Shown piece after piece: positions 24,360 through 36,300 of a DNA stretch of 64,000 nt; position 1 is the stretch's first letter; the number at the start of each line of letters is the position of its first letter. Both the position numbers and the translations under genes were made by a program. The notes under the pieces are model-generated. The model made no database searches, was not told the DNA's origin, and saw only the letters and a list, made by a program, of their open reading frames with translations. The stretch is from Bactrocera neohumeralis (taxonomy: Eukaryota > Arthropoda > Insecta > Diptera > Tephritidae), in NCBI RefSeq assembly GCF_024586455.1, contig NC_065922.1:14814089-14878088 (forward strand), read 5' to 3'.

Positions 24360-26085
24360 AGCTTTTCATGCTAGGGAGCTGGAGTTAATTGGTTGTTTAA
24401 GAAGAGAGATCAATAAAACGTACTCAAGTCATCAGTCTGGAACATGCTGGATTTAACACAAGTTTCTGGCCTCTTGAAAGAACGCTTCAATCAAACAAAT
24501 ACCTAAATTTATGAAAAACATTTTTGAAAAAAAAAAACAAAATCCGAACGAAGCTTTAAAAGCTTCTATTGGCTAAGCTTTCACCCATTTGCTTGAAGAG
24601 CTTTAAGAACATTTTAGTAAGAGGCTTAAATAAATATTTAATTATCCCCGCCTTTTTCTGCATAACCTCACATTTCATGAATTCACTAATGACTCACAAA
24701 TATTTTCTGCTCCAAACTTCCATTATGCATATTATCCGCTTTAAAGCTTAATTTCCTTTTTGGGGGCAACTTAAGCTATTAAAAGTGCTTTCCAAGTATG
24801 AAGTTCAATTAATTGTAAAGTGAACAAACAAAACTTTAAAAAAGGATAATCAAGAAATATTTCTTTTCCAACAGAACGCACAAATAAAATTAAACAAAGC
24901 ACGAAAAAACTCAAAACAAAAAAAAATTGGGAAACACGAAACAAAGCAAAAGCGAACTTGAAAAATGGCCGGAGCCCAAAAAACTGCAATTTCATCCGCA
25001 GTTGTCGGTATTTAATTTCAAGCTCACTGAATATTTTCACTTTCAAGCAAAACAGGGAATAACACAAAAACAAAGTACATGGCAAAGCAACAACAACAGC
25101 AGTACGCTTTGCGCCTATGGTTGTCAGAAAAAGGAATTTGCAATTAATCAAGTGGCAGCAGACGCTTTAGTGTTCGTGTTCGTGTTGTTGTTGTTGTGCC
25201 GCTGAGGAAAAGTTTTGCACAAAGCATTTACCGACGTTGACGCGAGCGAACAAGAAAAGCCCTCGACAACAGCAACAACACAGTTGCCAATGAATAAGAA
25301 TGGCAGTGGAGAGCTTTTGGCCAAACTTTAACAATAATAAGGCGTTGGAAATCTTCACTTTATTTTTGTTTTTGCCTCAGCCAAAAGCGTTCATGGCGTT
25401 GGTAGCTGAAATGTCGGGAAAGAAAAAGAGTTTGTGCCGCTTTGTGCTCCTGTGCGGTGAGTTCAGCGAGTTAAATGGCGCCGCGGCAATGCTTTTGGGG
25501 TTAATAATGCCAAGCGGCGGCTAAAGTCTTCATGTTGCGCGCAATCAATAAGCTGACAAAGCGATTATACGAAGCGGGATAAACAGCAAGGACTGCGAGG
25601 CTGTCATAGTATGTAGATTGGTTCAGAGATGATGGCGCTGTAGGAGCAGTGATGAGCTCAGGATTACTTTCCTTTGCAAATCTTTTCTGTGTATTCCGAA
25701 GATAAGAGGATATTGCTTGCTGATGTGATGAAGCTGGGGTACAGCATGTGGAACTACATATTATCAACTTGATAAGCAACAGCATTCCATTACGTTCTCT
25801 TCAAGGGTGATGGATCAACTTTTCGATACCATTTTGTAATGCGACTTGTCCTTTCTTCAAAATTGGCCTCGGTTTCGGTGACCACCTCTTCATTCGACGA
25901 AAATTTCTTACTTCGGCACTGATTCCCTGATTTTCGTGAAAATTCCCTGATTTTCGTGAAAAATGCACTGACTCCCTGGTTTCCTCCTGAATCGGAAATT
26001 TCAGTCCTTTCACTTTAACCACCAAACTCAATGCTTTGAATGCTAAGGGAAAACGTGAAGAATGTGCGAACTTTTAAGAAAATGT
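24360..26085. other. gene-free stretch
   Basis: Between 24900 and 25540 the sequence is less AT-rich and has CAACAACAG triplets on both strands, reminiscent of fly leader or regulatory DNA, but no domain-bearing frame is present. At about 25926-25960 the 18-base text TTCCCTGATTTTCGTGAA is repeated in tandem. Confidence 0.35.
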
Positions 26086-26086
26086 T

Positions 26087-26430
26087 TTCATGGTTTATCG
26101 AGAATCGTTGGATTATTTACTGAAGTGGACTGCAATACTTTCCGAATTCAAAACATTTCGTTGGTTGCAATTTTCATCTGAGCCTGAATCAAAAGTAAAA
26201 TATAACAAGTTGTTGAGACGATTCAGTTTTTAAACTCGAAAAATGTTCATATTGACGACAACAAATTGATCGATCTGTTGGCAAATTTGAATGCGTTCCT
26301 GAAATCGAAAAAAGAGGACCGAGAAATCTCAGACAAACTTTTACACAATCTGTTAATGACCAGCTGTGTTAACTCTTCAAATCTAATAAGAACGCTGAGT
26401 CACATATGCAACGGGACTGATTTTGACTGA
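26087..26430 (+). pseudogene. decayed coding remnant of unknown family
   Basis: Two plus-strand blocks look protein-coding. The first reads LKWTAILSEFKTFRWLQFSS then EPESKVKYNKLLRRF. After a frameshift, the second reads NVHIDDNKLIDLLANLNAFL, KSKKEDREISDKLLHNLLM and NSSNLIRTLSHICNG before a stop. The helical, charged text and absence of stops inside each block suggest a former gene, most likely from a transposon or a retrocopy. I do not recognise the family. Confidence 0.35.
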
Positions 26431-26454
26431 GACCGATATGGTAACACTATTCAT

Positions 26455-26835
26455 ACACAAATATTTTGAGGGCTTTTTTGATATTTTCGTCGATAAAAAC
26501 CTCTTTTGGGCATCCACTGCATTCACCGTCTTCGGTGCTCATTTCACCACATCTAAACTTAGCATACCAATCTTTGATGGCTGAATATCAGGCCAGGGCA
26601 GTGTCCAGAAACTCGTCATTCAGCCAAGTTTTTTCTTTAACTATATTTTTTTCTTCAACAGGCGAAATTCCTTTGTATCCATTCTTTCACAATAATAAGA
26701 GTAACTTCACTCAAAATGATATAATTCACAAACTAATGATCCGACAACGCCTCTTGAAGGTTAGGACTAATTAAAAATCATATGGATTTAATTCTAGTAG
26801 CGCCATCTATGTGCCAGGTGGTGGACTTTTCAATT
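26455..26835 (-). mobile_element. mariner transposase N-terminal fragment
   Basis: On the minus strand the segment reads TWLNDEFLDTALA, then SAIKDWYAKFRCGEMSTEDG, GCPKEV and DENIKKALKIF. This order (helix-turn-helix linker followed by the second recognition motif) is that of mariner transposases. The remainder of the gene does not follow to the left. It is a truncated fossil. Confidence 0.7.
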
Positions 26836-26879
26836 GACCTTTCTCTTACTCAGTAGCTGCTGACATAACAGTGCTATTT

Positions 26880-27400
26880 GTGATGTTTACAGTAACTTAA
26901 AATATTCATCTCGTCCAAAAAATCTAAACGGATTAACTCAGCAACAGTTCATCGTTGAACTTGATTCAACTTTGCCGATGAAACTCCATCAAGTACCAGT
27001 GTTTATCGATAGTATGATGAATTCAATAGAGGTCGCAGATCGCTCCAATACTAATTTCGTTAAGATCGTCCAAAATCAGTAATTGTTCTAGAAACTATTG
27101 ATGCTGTGCGCAAATTGCTGTTCCAAGATTGTCGTCTGACCTATCGTGATGTTGAGACAATGCAAGCACTCACACATCGAATGAAACAACTGTAATTTTA
27201 AGCCAACAAACCATCGGTTTGATGAGTCATCCATCATGTAGGCTTGATTTAGTTCCGAATGACTTCTTTTTATTCACGTACGAACGAAAATAAACTAAGA
27301 GCTCAATATTTTTCAACATCTGAAGACGCGGTTGAAGCGTTCAGATCGCATGTTTTGCAGATAACTCAACCAGATTGTCAAAGGTGCTTTTTTAAAAACC
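26880..27400 (+). mobile_element. mariner element remnant, internally deleted (second copy)
   Basis: Begins with TTTACAGTAACTTAAAATAT as the copy at 4.1 kb does. N-terminal blocks read LTQQQFI, then DAVRKLLFQDCRLTYRDVET in successive frames. They are joined directly to DNASTHTSNETTVILSQQT and LVPNDFFLF, with DNASTH holding the second catalytic Asp region, and a further frame reads STSEDAVEAFRSHVLQITQ. Roughly a third of the transposase between the blocks is absent. The deletion point differs from that of the 4.1-kb copy. Confidence 0.75.
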
Positions 27401-27539
27401 ATACAGCTTTTTTCTCTAGTCCCGAAATAACAGAGGCAACTTTTTTAAAAATTCTTTTAAACATTTACTAATTAAAGATCTTTCAAGGGATGTATTTTTT
27501 GTTGACGAACCTGAATTTTTGCTGAGTTTCAAAATAAGT

Positions 27540-27790
27540 TTTGTAGAAGAGATTTTACTGTCTGTTCTGGCTATTCAGCAAATTCGCATGACCACTCCGA
27601 GAATCCCGTTTTGACTAAATTGAGGATATGAAAGCTGAATCGAAGAAAGCTCTGTTGGCCATCACGACGAAGAATTTTTCCAAGTGCTATGATGACTGGA
27701 AATTTAGTTGGCATTAGCGTATTGCAGCGGGAGGAGATTACTTTGAAGGAGATGGAATGGAGAAAATTCATCTTTCAATATGATCACAGT
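27540..27790 (+). mobile_element. mariner C-terminal fragment (different mariner lineage)
   Basis: Plus-strand translation reads IEDMKAESKKALLAI, then KNFSKCYDDWK and AAGGDYFEGD, the typical last part of a mariner transposase in the lineage ending in an YFEGD motif. The same ending occurs at 30.4-30.6 kb. Upstream catalytic regions are missing. Confidence 0.75.
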
Positions 27791-28633
27791 AGTACTTTAA
27801 AATATTATTTTTTATTTAATTTACAAAAATTATATATCAATACAAGCTTCTTTCTACTTTAAACTCCAACTACGAAGTTGTTTGCTTGAAAACTGCAGTG
27901 AAACAAATTTATATATTCTTAATGGAATTTACACCCAAGTTAACCCACTTATAAAAATATATATATATAGGTATATAACAGTATACAAAACTTAGTTAAA
28001 ACTCTATACAATCAACTTGCCTTCACAGTTTTGATACCGATTTGAAGTGCTCTTGCGCCTAAAAGCATGCACACCATCGACATTCGTGGCAACCTGTGCG
28101 GAAACACTGAAGATATTGATTACAAAGGAAACTCCTTTCACTCCTCACACAAATACATACATGTGTAGATGCGAGTAGGTGGCGAAGTATGAACTTTTTC
28201 AACTTCTAGATATCTACACACATACATATGTACATAAACACAGTTACATATAGTTACTTGTAAATTGCAAGTGAGCTTACAATCTGATATTCATCGAGTT
28301 GTTTCAAGTGTAAAAGGAAAACAAAAGAAAGTTTTGCATCTAGCGGAGTATACTATGTTCTAGCTATAAAAAAATCTTTCAAATAAGAATAATTAAATTT
28401 CAATATATTTGAGATAGCATTTTTTGACAAAATTTAGAATTTAGTGTATTGATTTTTCTTCTAAAGTTATCTCTAGTCCAAAAACCATAAAAAAACTAAA
28501 TTTTGATTTCCGTTTCGTAGTAGTTATCCTCATCGACTCCGAAACAGCGTTTCGATCAAAAACATGTTGAAAGTTTTGCAACGCTGAATGGAAGCCGATA
28601 TCACTAAGTCCTAGTTTAGACTGGTTCTTGATA
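27791..28633. other. gene-free stretch
   Basis: AT-rich with short ATATAT and ACATACATATGTACAT words near 27955-27970 and 28220-28235. No gene or identifiable element. Confidence 0.45.
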
Positions 28634-28713
28634 TAGGATGATCCATTTCGAGGTTCCCTACTTAAAAACAAAGCACAGAAAATTCAAATTTAATGGGGAG
28701 TGTTTATTATAAT

Positions 28714-28762
28714 AACTCGGCTATAATCGCGTAAGCGGTGTCTACGCCAATTAGAAGAAGAA
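28714..28762 (+). mobile_element. 49-bp RTE 3'-end insertion with 12-bp target-site duplication
   Basis: The insert runs from AACTCGGCTATAATCGCGTA to the AGAAGAAGAA tail and equals the RTE terminus seen at 17.2 kb. It is flanked by the perfect 12-base direct repeat GTTTATTATAAT at 28702-28713 and 28763-28774. The host element reads continuously across when the insert and one repeat are removed, as judged from copy A. Confidence 0.85.
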
Positions 28763-29128
28763 GTTTATTATAATTTGATAGAACATGCTTTGGCATTTAT
28801 TTTTTGAATATTATGTCTTTCAAATTTTGACCCCACCTACGTCTCAGATGTTCCATCCGTTGAGTTCAATTTTTGATGACTCGTTCCAGCATTTCGACCG
28901 GTAACTGGCGAAGTGCATGCGTGATGATTTGTTCCAAGGTCTGCATCGAGACGGGATTGTCCACAAAGACTTTAGACTTTACATATCCCCACATGAAGAA
29001 GTCTGACGGTGTGATACCGGCTCAAAACGTGAAATTATCTGCTCACCGAAGTGTTCTCTTAATAAATCCATTGATTGATGCGATGTGTGTGAGGGGTCGT
29101 CTTGTTGAAACCAAATGTCGCCGAGCTC

Positions 29129-29424
29129 TTCTTCTTCTTCTTAATTGGCGTAGGCTGTTTCAACTTTTTCATTGGTATTGTTTTTTACGTGGCGGGTCCC
29201 AAGCCCAGCGCACAACCCTATGTAGGGAATGTTTCGCCTTCTCACATTAGCTCGCCTTCGAACGGATGTTCTTAGGCTACCCAGAGGATACTTGGTCAAA
29301 GACCGGAAGTAGTGAGCTGCTTGAGCCATGTGTAAAAGAATCGTTTCTGGCCACTCCCAAGTGAATGGCGATCAGAGAACTTTCCTCACTTGCGTGAACT
29401 TCTACACATGACTCCATCCTCCAA
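29129..29424 (-). mobile_element. 296-bp RTE-derived composite element (5' end fused to 3' end) with 11-bp target-site duplication
   Basis: Flanked by the direct repeat TCGCCGAGCTC at 29118-29128 and 29425-29435. On the minus strand it begins with about 250 bases matching the RTE 5' region of 20.6-20.8 kb. It then jumps to the terminal CCTACGCCAATTAAGAAGAA tail. The whole endonuclease and reverse transcriptase are absent. The structure is that of a non-autonomous, SINE-like partner moved by an RTE element. Confidence 0.8.
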
Positions 29425-30039
29425 TCGCCGAGCTCACGAGCTTCAATTTCAGTCATCAAATAGTCGGTTATCATGGCGCGATAATGGTCGTCATTGACGG
29501 ACACGTTCTCACCGGCATCAGTTTTGAAGAAATATGGCCCGATGATTCCACAGACCCACAAACCACACCAAACCGTTGTTTTTATCTGAATGAAATACCA
29601 ACTCTTGAATCTCTTCAGTTTGCTTTTCATCCCAAATACGGCAACTTTGATAGTTTAAATACTCATTGGGCCAGAAATGGGCTTCATCGTTGAATCAAAT
29701 TTGGATCGAAAATGTCGGAACTTCTAGGAACTTTTCAACTGCCCATAGAGCGATGCGATGTTGCTTGTCGAGTTCAGTTCTTGCACAAGCTATATTTTGT
29801 ACGTTTTCAATTTAAGATCTTGTCAGTCCGAGTTGCTGCGAATGGCGCCGAATCGACTCTGCAAAGTCTACGTGTACACTCTCAGCTTCGGCTGCTATAG
29901 TTTCGTCACTGCGTGCTGGCGTTGTCTATTCGGTCGAATATTATCCAATTGAAGGCTAGGTTTCAAGTTGGGTGATGATGTTGCGAATAGTACGCTCAGT
30001 AAGCCGATTATGTTGACCATAAGTTAACAGAAGCTCCCG

Positions 30040-30660
30040 AAACACATCCTTTACAGAAGTCAGAGATCTTACTGGCAACGTTGAAATATCGGAAGGATCA
30101 GTGAAAACCATTTTGAAAGATAAATTGGGCATAAGGAAAGTGAAAGCACGATTGGTTCCAAAATTACTCTTTTTTTTTGGTCGCGTTAATGTCTGTATAA
30201 CAGTGCTTTCCTATTACCAGGATGTCATGAAACGTGTCATTACTGGCGATGAGTCTTAAATTTATGCTCACGACCCGGAAACAGACAATCAATCGGCCGT
30301 ATATTATGGCAAAGGTGAGCTGAAGCCGAAAAAAACACATCAAAACAGGTAAAAATCAGTGTTGGGTATTCAGCAAACTCAAACGACCGCTCCGGGAAAA
30401 CAGTTTTGAGTCAATTGAAGAGATTAAATGTGAATCGATAGACGCTTCAAGGCTATTCCGGAAGTTGACCTTCGAGGATTGGAAAAAACGTTGGCATAAG
30501 TGTATTAGGGCCTAGGTGGATTATTTTGAGGGGGACCACAAAGATTTTGAAGAAAAAATAAGAATTTTAAAATTGTGAACAAAGTCTTACTATTTTTTGC
30601 TCATAGTGGTAGGTTGATTTTAATCCACAAATTCGAAAGGATAGTTTTTGGCTCACCCTA
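30040..30660 (+). mobile_element. mariner element remnant ending ~180 bp before the X11Lbeta start
   Basis: Plus-strand blocks read EISEGSVKTILKDKLGIRKV, then DVMKRVITGDES, FMLTTRKQTINRPYI in one frame or YDPETDNQSA in another. After a deletion, SKLKRPLRENSFESIEEIKC, FEDWKKRWHKCI and DYFEGDHKDF follow. VITGDES contains the first catalytic Asp of mariner; the central catalytic part is deleted. The right end runs to about GGCTCACCCTAATATC. Confidence 0.75.
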
Positions 30661-30843
30661 ATATCATGTAATTTTTTATAATAAATAAAAAATGCGGCAT
30701 AAGCTATAACCACACTTTTCTCTCATTTTCTCTATTTCCCGATTCCACTTTGGCTCGTCAATGTCAAATGCAACGCTGAATGTGAATACGCGTACCGTTA
30801 TACCGTTAATTGTCAACGCGATTGCAGTGCATTGGCAATAATA

Positions 30844-33358
30844 ATGGTAAGCACAACTACAACAACAACAATTGCTGCTGGACAACCAACGAGTAGCTCA
30901 AATCATCATTCACATCATCAGCAACAGCAACAACAACAACAACAGCAATCAGCGGCAGCGGCGACACTAGGCTCGACAACCGCAAACACAACTGCAACCG
31001 CAAACAATTCCAATTACCAGAGATCAACATCCCAGCAACAAAACCAACAACAACATCAACAGCAACAGCAGCACACACAATCATATTACCATCCATCATC
31101 GTCAGCGGCACAGCACAGCTATTACAACTCATTAGCATTAAACGGTGTTGGTGGCAACAGCAACAACAACAACAATACCAGCAACAGCAGCAGACACAAC
31201 AACAGCAAAAGCAGGGTTACAACAAAAACCGCTAGCGCACTAAGTACCGGCGGCAACGTAACGGGGCAAGAGAGTGTTGTTGTTGTTGGCGACCACAATA
31301 CAACACACCAGCAGACGCGACCTTCACCAACAAGCTACAACGGTGGTGGCAGTGGCAACGCAATTGACGACAGCCAGCCCAGCAGCAATAGCAGCAGCGC
31401 TACACCCACAACAACAACAACAGTAACAGCAACAACAACAAATAAATTGACAAGAACATTGGAGGAGGAAACCGCAAGCGTTGAGCCGCAGCCACAAAGT
31501 CATGAAACGACAAGCGACACAAAGTCACCGACAGCAACAACAACAACAGCAGCAACTGTAAATTTATCGCAAGCGTTACTCTCGAGCTCGCCGCCACTGC
31601 TAAACGATCAAATTTCGTTGTTGTTTCCCAAGTGTAGACCACGTCAGTTGTCGCCCAACGGCAGCCAGCCGACAGTCAGTCGCAACAGCAGCATTCCCAG
31701 CAAAAGTCAGAGTCAAGAGCACAGCGCGACTTACAAGCAACGCGTGAGTACGACCTTTGACCGCGACATCGTGTACGGTGAGTCCGTGGAGAGCACACGA
31801 GCCGCCTCACAGCCACCGCCACAAGCGCCAGTGAACTACTACAAGAGCGTCAACATTATCACGCAATCGCCGCCGCCACCCTCAACGTCTTCGGTCTCAT
31901 CCGAATCGCTGTCGTCGGTGACGCCGCGCATTTCGACTAATCCCTTCCTCAGTCACAACGACAGCGTGGAGGACAAACCATTGACGCGCGCCACGCGCAC
32001 ACAGCACAAATTCGCCGACGAAGATAAGAGCAACGCGAGCGGACGTCGTACGCGCAACGACAAACGTCACGAAGGCCACTACAGCGACGTCGTTGACGAC
32101 GACGACATCTTAAACGACAGCGCGCATATAGAAGACGAAGAGCTACCAGTGCCCTCGTATCCGCCTACATTCTACTATCACACGGAAACTAAACATTCGC
32201 AGGGTCCAACGCGTCAGCGCCACCATCAGACCGGCGATAACAGCAACAGTTACGAAATGCCGCGCAAACGCGCCAGTTACGGATCGCACCACCATCCCTC
32301 ACAGCAGTCGTATGGGCATTTTGTGAACTCCTCAACACAACAGCAACTGCAGCACAAACAGTCCAACAATCATAATGGTGCGAACGCGGCTGCTGGAAAC
32401 TTGAACCAGAATCCCTTCATTAAGGACGGCAACTACTGGGACACCGTACGTCATGGTAATACAAGTGAAGTGCTGACCGATAATGCAGATACACGCTTGC
32501 CGTCGCACTATAACGAGCTGGCCGATGCGGAGGAGCAACACGTTATGGGAACACCTATGGGCACACAGTCGTCAGATTTCGGTTCCACAGCGTCGACGAG
32601 TGGACCGATTGCTACTGCAGCACACATGAGCTCGGTTCGGCGCTCATATCACCAACAACAGCAGCAGCCTTACACCAACTCCAGCTATAATATGTCGACG
32701 CGGCAGCATCACCAACAACAACACCAGCAACAACAGCACATTAGTCGCCTTGGACGCAACACGATGGAAGCTCCAGCTGGCGAGCAATTCGCCGAAACGA
32801 CTACCAAACGCGGCTACCACGCGAAGCAACAGCAAATGCAAAGGCAGCAACAACAACAGCAACATAATAGTCTACAAGCCGTGCAGGATTCGTGCGCGGA
32901 GGGTCTCACACCATTAGCCAGTCATTACTTGTACGGCAGTAAAACATCGCTGGACCAACAACAGCACGTAATTAGCGTGAGCGATAACAGTATACTCGTA
33001 GAACGGGAAATAAGAGAGCGTGACCGTGAACAAAGGGAACAGCGTAAAGTGGCCGCAGCTTATGGTGAATGGGAAAGAGAGAGAGAACGTGAACGCGAGT
33101 GGGAGCGAGAACGCGACAGGGAAAGAGAGCAGCGCGGTCGGGAGAAGGAGAAAGGCAGAGAACGCGAAAAGGAACGTGAATATGAAAGAGAACAAGTACG
33201 CTGCAGAGACCCCTATCCAGTCGGACCCCAGCACTATCAAGCGGTAAAACATCGCAACTCTATGAAAAATAGTAATCTAGGTGATACAAATGGACATAAT
33301 AATGTGACTAACAATGGCGAGATGGTGGTCTTCGACGACATAACCGAAAGTTGGCAAA
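30844..33358 (+). CDS. X11Lbeta: X11Lbeta coding exon 1
   Basis: 838 codons plus one base. It starts at the first ATG in the frame (MVSTTTTTTIAAG), with A at -3. It contains glutamine tracts near residues 26-35 and several later, Thr/Ser/Asn-rich stretches and an Arg-Glu alternating helix-like region (about 33060-33190). The donor is AAA|GTGAGT. The frame stays open for 141 bases upstream to a TAA at 30700 without another ATG, and an acceptor-like ATTGCAG ends at 30827. Confidence 0.8.
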
Positions 33359-36300
33359 GTGAGTATATATATTTAAGTTTGGTCTACTATCCTAAGACTA
33401 AAAAAAAATTAAGTATATCACCAATTTCAAAAAGATAAAACTGAATGCTATCACAACAGTAACTTCATTCTTAACTCCTTGTAATAGTTCCAAAAATAGA
33501 TTTTGCTTCTAACCATCGAAGGTAAAAAATCCCTAGATAAGCCCTTACTTTCAATCTGAGCCAAAAGCATTGTCTTGCTAAACTAGATAGTAGGGGTCAA
33601 AACCATAATAGGAATTTCCTTAACTAATCTTCATGGGCTCTTTTGGAGACTCGATTAGGGGCACTCATAATTTCGGAAGTTTAGTACTTGAAATGACTCT
33701 TTACAGGTCTAATCATTTATAACCTGAAGGAATGTTTTACTGTTTTGACTATGTTTGACGTAAAATGTGGAGTATAGACATCAAAAGATAAATGGAGAAG
33801 AGATCGAAAATTTAGTAAGAATTCCTGAAAACTCCAGTGTGTAATTCTGAGCTTTTCTTCGAACCCTAAATCGGTTTCACCCACCTAGCATACAAATTAT
33901 CATTTTAATTTATAGAAATAATGCTAAAAGGGTATTAAACAGAAGGAACTCAAGAAATCCGTAGTTTAGAAGAGAATGTACACACATTACAATAGAGTTG
34001 CCATCTTTTGAACAAATTAAACTAAGAAATATTTAAAAAAAAATTGTCAAACATAGCAAAAGTTTTAAGAAAGTGTCAGTAGAGTCTGCATTAAAAGCAT
34101 ATTTTATAATAAACTTGCCACCTAATGGGAAAAATAAAAACATTACAAAATGCTTTTCAAATACAAGGGTTTTAAGAAAGTGTTTCGGAAAATGCTCAAA
34201 AAATTTTCATTTTAGAAATTTTTTAAAATAGAGTTGCCACCTTTGGATTAAATTTAACCTATAAATATTTAGAAATGTCAACCACAACCATCCCGAAAAT
34301 GTCAACAAAGTCTTCATTTAAAACATATTTTTAAATAGAGTTGCCACCTAAATAAAAAGTAAAAATATTACAAATGTTCTTTTAAACGCAAGGATTTCAG
34401 GAAAGCTTTTCGGAAAGTGAGAAAATTCCTAATTTAGCTATACTTCAATTTAAAGCATATTTCAGAACAGAGTTGCCACCTTATGGGGAAAAATTATTTT
34501 TTTTGCAAATACAAGAGTTTTAAGAAAATTCTCCGAAATTTTGCATTGTTGATATTTTTTAAAATAGAGTTGCCACCTTTGAAAAAAATTTAACCTATAA
34601 ATCTTTTAAACTTAACAAAGCCAATCCAAAAATATAAGCAAAATCTTAATTTAACTTTTTAATAGAGCTGCCACCTAATTAAAAAATTTAAAATATTGCA
34701 AAATGCTTTTTTAACGCAAGAATTTCAAGAAAACTTTTCGGAAAGCGTGAGCAAATTTTTAATGTAGATATTTTTTTAAATATAGTTGCCACCTATCTAA
34801 AATTATTTTAAATACAAAATATCCTTCAAAACTTTGAAAAATTTCCACTCTTTCCGCTACAATAATCCGCTTAAAACTATTCATTTTGCTGCCAAAATGT
34901 ACTTCAGCCAACAATGCAACAATCGAGTTTCATCCCTCAACTAAACCTTTTCCTTGCCACTTGCAGATTTGAGAGTAACAACCGACACAAGTGCCCCCAC
35001 AATCTCACCTGCGTCGACACGACAGCAACTTCAGCAACAACAACACCACAGACAGCCCACATCCTTGACACTGGTCGATGATAACAAAGACGACTATGCT
35101 GAGGAAGACCTCAACGAACAGCATGGCGTTGTAGAGGTAACCGGAAGTCACAACACAAGCAACAATAACACGTCAATAATGTATAAGGATCATCCAAAGA
35201 GATACTTGGATCGAAGTAGCTACACAATGCGCGCAGTCGAGACGCGACACGGCATCATAGGTGAGTTGGAGCTGAGTGATCTCATGCGCCTACATAGTTT
35301 ACTATTATTACTATCCATTTATATGCAGAATACGAAGGTTCACCACGTCGCATTGGCGGTCAGGCAGTTGTTGTCGTGCCTGCCGGAATCGAAGACGAAG
35401 CAGAAGCGCCCTCCGCTGCCGAGGAAGAAGTGGAAGCAGATGCGGCCGTGTCGAATGCGCAGCAAACGCATAGCCAACAACAGTTGACAAAGACAGCGAC
35501 AACAACAAACGCCTCCAATAATGGTGGTGGTGGCGGAGGAGGCAACAGTCAACATACCAACGCTACAACAACCACGCACAATTCACCACAACAGCAATAC
35601 CCGGCGCGGCCCGGTTTTCCACAGGTAAAGCACTACTATTATAAAGCTCCTTCGACTTCCTTCGCTCTCTGCCGTCACTTAAAATTTTACGCTTTTACAT
35701 TGCAGCGTATTATTTCACCGCCGCGTGAGAGCACTCCACCAATTGTGCTGCTGAGCCACAGCAATTCTAAACACCAGCAGCAACAGCAACAGCAGGATTA
35801 TCAGCAACCACAAACGCTGCCACAACGGCAATCTTCACCGCCCACAACTTGCACTTTGGACAATAACGCCGAGGACACGAGCAATGATGTCTCCGAGATA
35901 GGCACAATTTCCGATTTAACCACACCGGAGGCTATTTCCACATCGGGTATACCGACCACGCCCACATTCACCATCGAATCGCCGGCGGTTAACGCGTCGA
36001 ATACCACAACAATGCCGCCAAGTGCGAGCAATGCGGCATGCAAGCCGTTGACGGCGATCGGTAGCAGCGCCTTCAGCATACCAACTAAGTCTTCGACGTT
36101 TGACTACCTCTATGAATTCTCCGAGACGCGCAAGGTGCTCGAAGAGTTCTTCAAGTGTCCATCGATGGACGATCGACCGATTGAGAATGGCAGCGATGTC
36201 GACAGTGTTGTAAGTTGTTTAAATGGAGAGATCATTATTATAGAAAAAAAACATCGTTCGAGGTCCAGAAAAATAGACAAGGATTGCATAGCGACCTTAG

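Larger units (their letters stand above)
28635..30000 (-). mobile_element. IS630-Tc1-mariner-like element, copy B, interrupted by two RTE insertions
   Basis: The left end matches copy A (GATCCATTTCGAGGTTCCCT). Leftward from about 29950 the translation reads ARSDETIAAEAESVYV, RRHSQQLGL, then FNDEAHFWPNEYLNYQSCRI, VWCGLWVCGIIGPYFF and HYRAMITDYLM. FNDEAHFW contains the first catalytic Asp. Frameshifts and two nested insertions (28714-28762 and 29129-29424), each with clear target-site duplications, inactivate it. It is more complete than copy A and defines the family's gene order. Confidence 0.8.
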
